Below are positions 60,085-64,000 of a stretch of DNA of 64,000 bases, one piece after another. Under the pieces are notes generated by a model. The model worked only from the letters and a program-made list of their open reading frames with translations. It was not told the origin of the DNA and searched no databases. A program made the translations under genes and the position numbers. Within the stretch, counting starts at the first letter, position 1. Each line of letters opens with the position of its first letter. Source of the DNA: Stictocephala bisonia. Its lineage: Eukaryota > Arthropoda > Insecta > Hemiptera > Membracidae. The DNA lies in the NCBI GenBank assembly GCA_035578905.1, contig JAQJVL010000005.1, positions 488,347 to 552,346 of the forward strand. The letters run 5' to 3'.

Positions 60085-60954
60085 TATCTTGTTGCATTAT
60101 AATGAAATTAGCCATGGGATATTCATAATGTCAGTAGCTTTTCTACACTTAATATTAGTATTATTTGTGAATTATTTTGCTGTATCACTTTGATTTTAAT
60201 TTTCATGCTAAATGTCTGTTCTGTTATAATAAAATAATGTGAATGTGTCTGAAAATAGTGAACAGTGAATGTATGATCTTACCTAATTGCATATTTATCT
60301 TACTTAAATATTGTACTTAGACAACAAGCCAAACTAAATAAAACTTGTAACATAATTTATTTGTTTATAAATATTGGTATATGATTACTTTAGTTTACTT
60401 TTAAAGTTTTCAGACAAAGGAGTAGTTTTAATTTAGACTGAAGGTCAATTAGAAATTAGATTTTAGCGTATGTTGAGTTTTTTTTCTTCTTTATAACATG
60501 ACTAGAAAAAAGAAAACTAAAACTAGTAAAAATATGTATCAAATACATTTTTTCTATTTTGTGACATATTGTGAGATTTTTGATCAAGAGAATAAATTAA
60601 TGAAATTATAATGAATTACATATGAATATATGAAATTAAGCTCAATAGCAAAATATATGTCATAATCAGTTAAATTATGATTAAAATAATATGATGTAGC
60701 AAAACTAGTCATGGCAGCATCAGAAAAATAAATGTAAGAAAAACAAATAAGAGTAGAAAATAACTATAAGAGTAGATAAATAAAAATAATAAAGAATAAT
60801 AATAAATTAGCAATAAAAGAGTTCGGTATGTTATTTGAATTATCTACTTGATGTTTTGGTACAAGGTTGCAAATATGAGTTGCCTCAACTCAAGAGAACC
60901 CACATCAATGGTCCACATGCTTCTAATCTCACAGAAAGCTTTGTGCTGTAAATC

Positions 60955-62012
60955 TTCTTGGGCTGTAATGCAGGATCCTCAGTAGTCTGAAGGTCTTCTT
61001 GAACTAATGCTGGAGCTTCAGTAGCCTGGAGGTCTTCATGGGCTGTAACGCTGGAGCCTCAGTAGTCTGAAGGTCTTCATGGGCTGTAACGCAGGATCCT
61101 CAGTAGTCTGAAGGTCTTCTTGAACTAATGCTGGAGCTTCAGTAGCCTGGAGGTCTTCATGGGCTGTAATGCTGGAGCCTCAGTAGTCTGAAGGTCATCT
61201 TGAAATGAAATGCTGGAGCCTCAGTAGCCTGGAAGACTTCATGGGCTGTAACGCTGGAGCCTCAGTAGTCTGAAGGTCTTCTTGAACTGAAATGCTGGAG
61301 TCTCAGTAGCCTAAAGGTCTTTATGGACTGTAACACTGGAGCCTCAATAGCCTGAAAGTCTTCAAGGATTGTAACGCTGGAGTCTCAGTAGCCTTAAGGT
61401 CTTCATGGACTGTTAATGCTGGAGCCTCAGTAGCCTTAAGGTCTTCATAAACTGTAACGCTGGAGCCTCAGTAGCCTGAAGATCTTCAAGGATTGTAACG
61501 CTGGAGCCTCAGTAGCTTTAAGGTCTTCATGGACTGTAACGCTGGATCCGCAGTAGTCTGAAGGTCTTCCTGAAGTGAAATGCTGGAGCCTCAGTAGCCT
61601 GGTGGTCTTCATGAACTGTAACGCTGGAGCCTCAGTAGCCTTAAGGTCTTCATGGACTGTAACACTGGAGCCTACTCATTAGCCTGAAGAGCTTAATGGA
61701 CTGTAACGCTGGATTCTCAGTAGTCTGAGAGTCTTCTTGGACTGAAACGCTGGAGCCTCAGTAGCCTGAAGGTCTTCATGGACTGTAACGCTGGAGCCTC
61801 AGTAGCCTTAAGGTCTTCATGGACTGTAACGCTGGAGCCTCAGTAGCCTTAAGGTCTTCATGGACTGTAACACTGGAGCTTCAGTAGCCTGAAGGTCTTC
61901 AAGGGTTGTAATGCTCGAGCCTCAGTAGCCTTAAGGTCTTCATGGACTGTAACACTGGACACTCAGTAGCCTGAAGGTCTTCATGAACTGTAACGCTGGA
62001 GGCTCAGTAACC
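60955..62012. repeat. 41-bp minisatellite, about 25 copies
   Basis: The unit is approximately CTGGAGCCTCAGTAGCCTGA followed by AGGTCTTCATGGACTGTAAC G. It is the largest tandem array in the window. Near the start a three-unit block (GCAGGATCCTC at 60970 and 61091) repeats as a higher-order unit of about 121 bp. The later part alternates CCTGAAGGT and CCTTAAGGT variants. There is no open frame of note. Confidence 0.95.
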
Positions 62013-62451
62013 TGACATGTTTAATGTAAAGTAGATCGTTAAGGGAAAATCTCTCTTATCAGGTCTCGGGTGTTTACCGTGTGCCAACATGGTGCAAAGT
62101 GCTGACGGCCGCTGTCAGTAATTCTTCCTAGGTACTCCTTGGATAAATGAACCACCAATCTATTGTTGTCTTCTCCAGTAATTTCTTAAGCTCAAAAGAG
62201 CAAACTGTATAAACTTTTTCAATTACATCTACAACAATGTTATTTAACGGGAAGATGACAAGTTATTATGTTACTGGAGTCACAATTCTCATAGGACTAG
62301 TTAACTTCTGGCATAGTGTATGTGATTGAACATTAGAGCAAAGCTCCTGCTTTTATTGATCAATTTTTAAATTGCTTTTTCATGTTGCTGATTGCTAGTT
62401 AAAAGTCCATGATATTTACATATATATCATATACATGCATCCTCCATTATA

Positions 62452-63403
62452 CAAGGTATAGTCAAAAAGTTCCCGGAATTGGTTGAAATATCTATATTGG
62501 GCAAAGATAAAAACTTACAAACCTATTTTCCTTCAAAATAGTCTCCTTCTGGATCACCACACTTGTGCCTACTATCATACAGTTGTTCAAAACAGTTTTG
62601 ACACTGATTTTTTTTAATGTATTTAAATGATTTTGGTGCATTTTTTTCTGACAGCTTCAGCACCTGAAACTCGTTTTCCCTTTTTTTTGATGTTTTTGCT
62701 GTGTTAACAGGTAGAAAATGGCAGCACAAGGTCAGACGAGATCTATTGTGGTATCGCGGAGCTTGACTAGCTAGTTACGCACTAACAGGGATCAATGTGC
62801 AGGTATATTGCCATGCAGCAAAGTCCAATTGTTTTCTGCCCATTTTCAGGCAATTTCGTCCTAATGGAGCCTTGTAAGCACCTAAGAATTTTCCTGTGAA
62901 CACTGCCAAGTGATAAATTTACTTCATGTGCGATATCATCAATCATTATTCGTCTGTTTGCATGGATAGTTTGCCGAACTTGTTCTATGATGTCATCTGT
63001 GGTTGCAGTTGAAGGGTATCGACTACGAGAGTCATCTTCAATGTTTACGCAGCCTTCACGAAAACATTTGTGCTATTCGTAAACTTTGTTATTCTTCATA
63101 GCCTCAACTCCGTATGCTTGAAGAATTAACATTTTAAATGTCTCAGAAGATGACTTTTGAAGTAAAACACAACATTTAATGTTTTTCGCTGCTGATTAAA
63201 TCAATTTTTAAAAAGCGACAATGTAACCACGCAAATACACGAAAAGCGCTGCCCACAGGGAAACAATGACGGCTGAGTGATACGCTCGCTACTGATATCC
63301 CTTCTAGTAGGTGTAGTACTAGCTGCTATAGAACAAAATTCCCATCGGCATCCACGCAATGTGTCTCTGGACATCTATTCCGGGAACTTTTGACTGCACC
63401 TTG
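62452..63403 (-). mobile_element. mariner element with internal deletion
   Basis: The left end is CAAGGTATAGTCAAAAAGTT followed by CCCGGAAT; the right end, reversed, is CAAGGTGCAGTCAAAAGTTC followed by CCGGAAT. TA duplications lie at 62450-62451 and 63404-63405. The length is 952 bp, shorter than the usual 1.3 kb. The transposase is on the minus strand and its catalytic middle is missing. The ends differ completely from those of the mariner at 58812, so it is a separate lineage. Confidence 0.92.
62523..63200 (-). pseudogene. mariner transposase with core deleted
   Basis: Minus strand, N- to C-terminal: SSSETFKMLILQAYGVEAMK, KCFREGCVNIEDDSRSRYPS, TTDDIIEQVRQTIHANRR, MIDDIAHEVNLSLGSVHRKI, then after a gap QNCFEQLYDSRHKCGDPEGD and YFEGK. 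The N-terminal HTH region and the extreme C-terminus of a mariner transposase are both recognisable, while the whole DD34D region is absent. A few stops occur in the connecting part (about 62730-62870). Confidence 0.88.
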
Positions 63404-64000
63404 TATGAGTCTTTACACAATTCCCACACTTGTCTTACGTATAGACTCTTGCATACATCACTTTCTCAAGGATCTAGAGTCCACTTGCTATACGTTTTTG
63501 ATATTGCACAAGTTTATATTAAAAGTGTAATATTAAAACCCTTTGAAAATTAGTTGGTTGCTAAAAATATAATCTTAAATCTATTTCTTAAGAAAGCATA
63601 TTTTTTAAATCTATTTTTTGAAATAACTTCTTCTTTTTGTTCAATACAGCTGGCAATATTTTAACATAAGTGTTCTAATTTTAACAATAGACACTACCTT
63701 TAATTTGCTATTCCACACATAAAATACTTTAAAATAGGTGTGTTTTATCTTTAGTTATCTCTGGAGAATTGATAGGGATAGTTTTTGGCACTTATTTAGG
63801 GGGTTTTCAGTCAAATTTTGTTTCTGTTGTATAGGGTATTCATTCACATCCTTGAGACGTGGTTGTAACAAGACACCAAGCATTGGAGAGACATTTTCAA
63901 ACATTTTAAAATCTTCAGTGTTTGCATGGTCAACTTACAGTCTCTACAAATAATTCAACCATATCTGGACATAATTTTTCAATGGGCTAAATAAACAAGT

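Larger units (their letters stand above)
52780..64000 (+). other. PMCA intron 6 (continues past window)
   Basis: No further PMCA exon (linker, TM3-4 or the DKTG phosphorylation motif) was found to the window end, so this intron exceeds 11 kb. It contains a piggyBac relic (54201-55659), minisatellites (57571-58015, 58292-58600, 60955-62012) and two mariner elements (58812-60084, 62452-63403). Positions 55660-57570 and 60087-60950 are very AT-rich with nothing recognisable, and 63406-64000 likewise. Confidence 0.7.

Overview
The window looks like animal nuclear DNA, most likely from an insect. It is AT-rich, with GT-AG introns of 2.5 to 11 kb and a dense load of small DNA transposons and minisatellites. 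The only host gene I can support is the 5' quarter of a plasma-membrane Ca2+-transporting ATPase (PMCA, P2B type). A hemipteran origin is a guess from genome style, not a demonstrated assignment.

Layout. Positions 1-25973 lie upstream of the first recognised coding exon. They hold a head-to-tail Helitron tandem (1260-2731) interrupted by a small hAT element (2231-2631), a PIF/Harbinger-like element with a MADF-domain relic (3425-4429), several minisatellites (5027, 9121, 9677, 11813), a Tc1 transposase relic (~5836), a long foldback element (7756-8610), a 1.2 kb hAT-type element with a perfect 8-bp target duplication (16876-18091), G-rich 36-bp repeats in both orientations (808, 22658-25550) and two LINE reverse-transcriptase relics (24003-24930).

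Positions 25974-52779 carry six PMCA coding exons on the + strand: 25990-26146, 28710-28901, 39917-40152, 43986-44121, 47115-47249 and 52744-52779. They join in frame (phases 1, 1, 0, 1, 1, 1) over 892 nt. They encode the cytosolic N-terminus, TM1, TM2, the actuator domain with its TGES loop, and a 36-nt basic microexon where vertebrate PMCAs have alternative splice site A. The rest of the pump (phosphorylation motif, nucleotide domain, TM3-10, calmodulin-binding tail) lies beyond 64000.

The introns hold two short piggyBac-type elements flanked by TTAA (29860-30144; 40881-41620), a pogo/Tigger-like element with a 117-bp minisatellite (41971-43670), a 125-bp-arm inverted repeat with Penelope-type hammerhead-ribozyme motifs (44167-44430), a mariner relic (~45.5 kb), a Charlie-like hAT element (48598-49251), a possible MITE (51262-51827), a piggyBac relic (54201-55659), three minisatellites (57.6, 58.3, 61 kb), a near full-length dead mariner (58812-60084) and an internally deleted mariner (62452-63403).

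I see no tRNA, rRNA, CRISPR array or prokaryotic-type gene. I found no coherent new multi-gene system. The most interesting items are the paired hammerhead-like motifs 45 bp past a PMCA splice donor, the Helitron tandem junction, the quadruplex-prone repeats upstream of the gene and the palindrome-rich hAT element.
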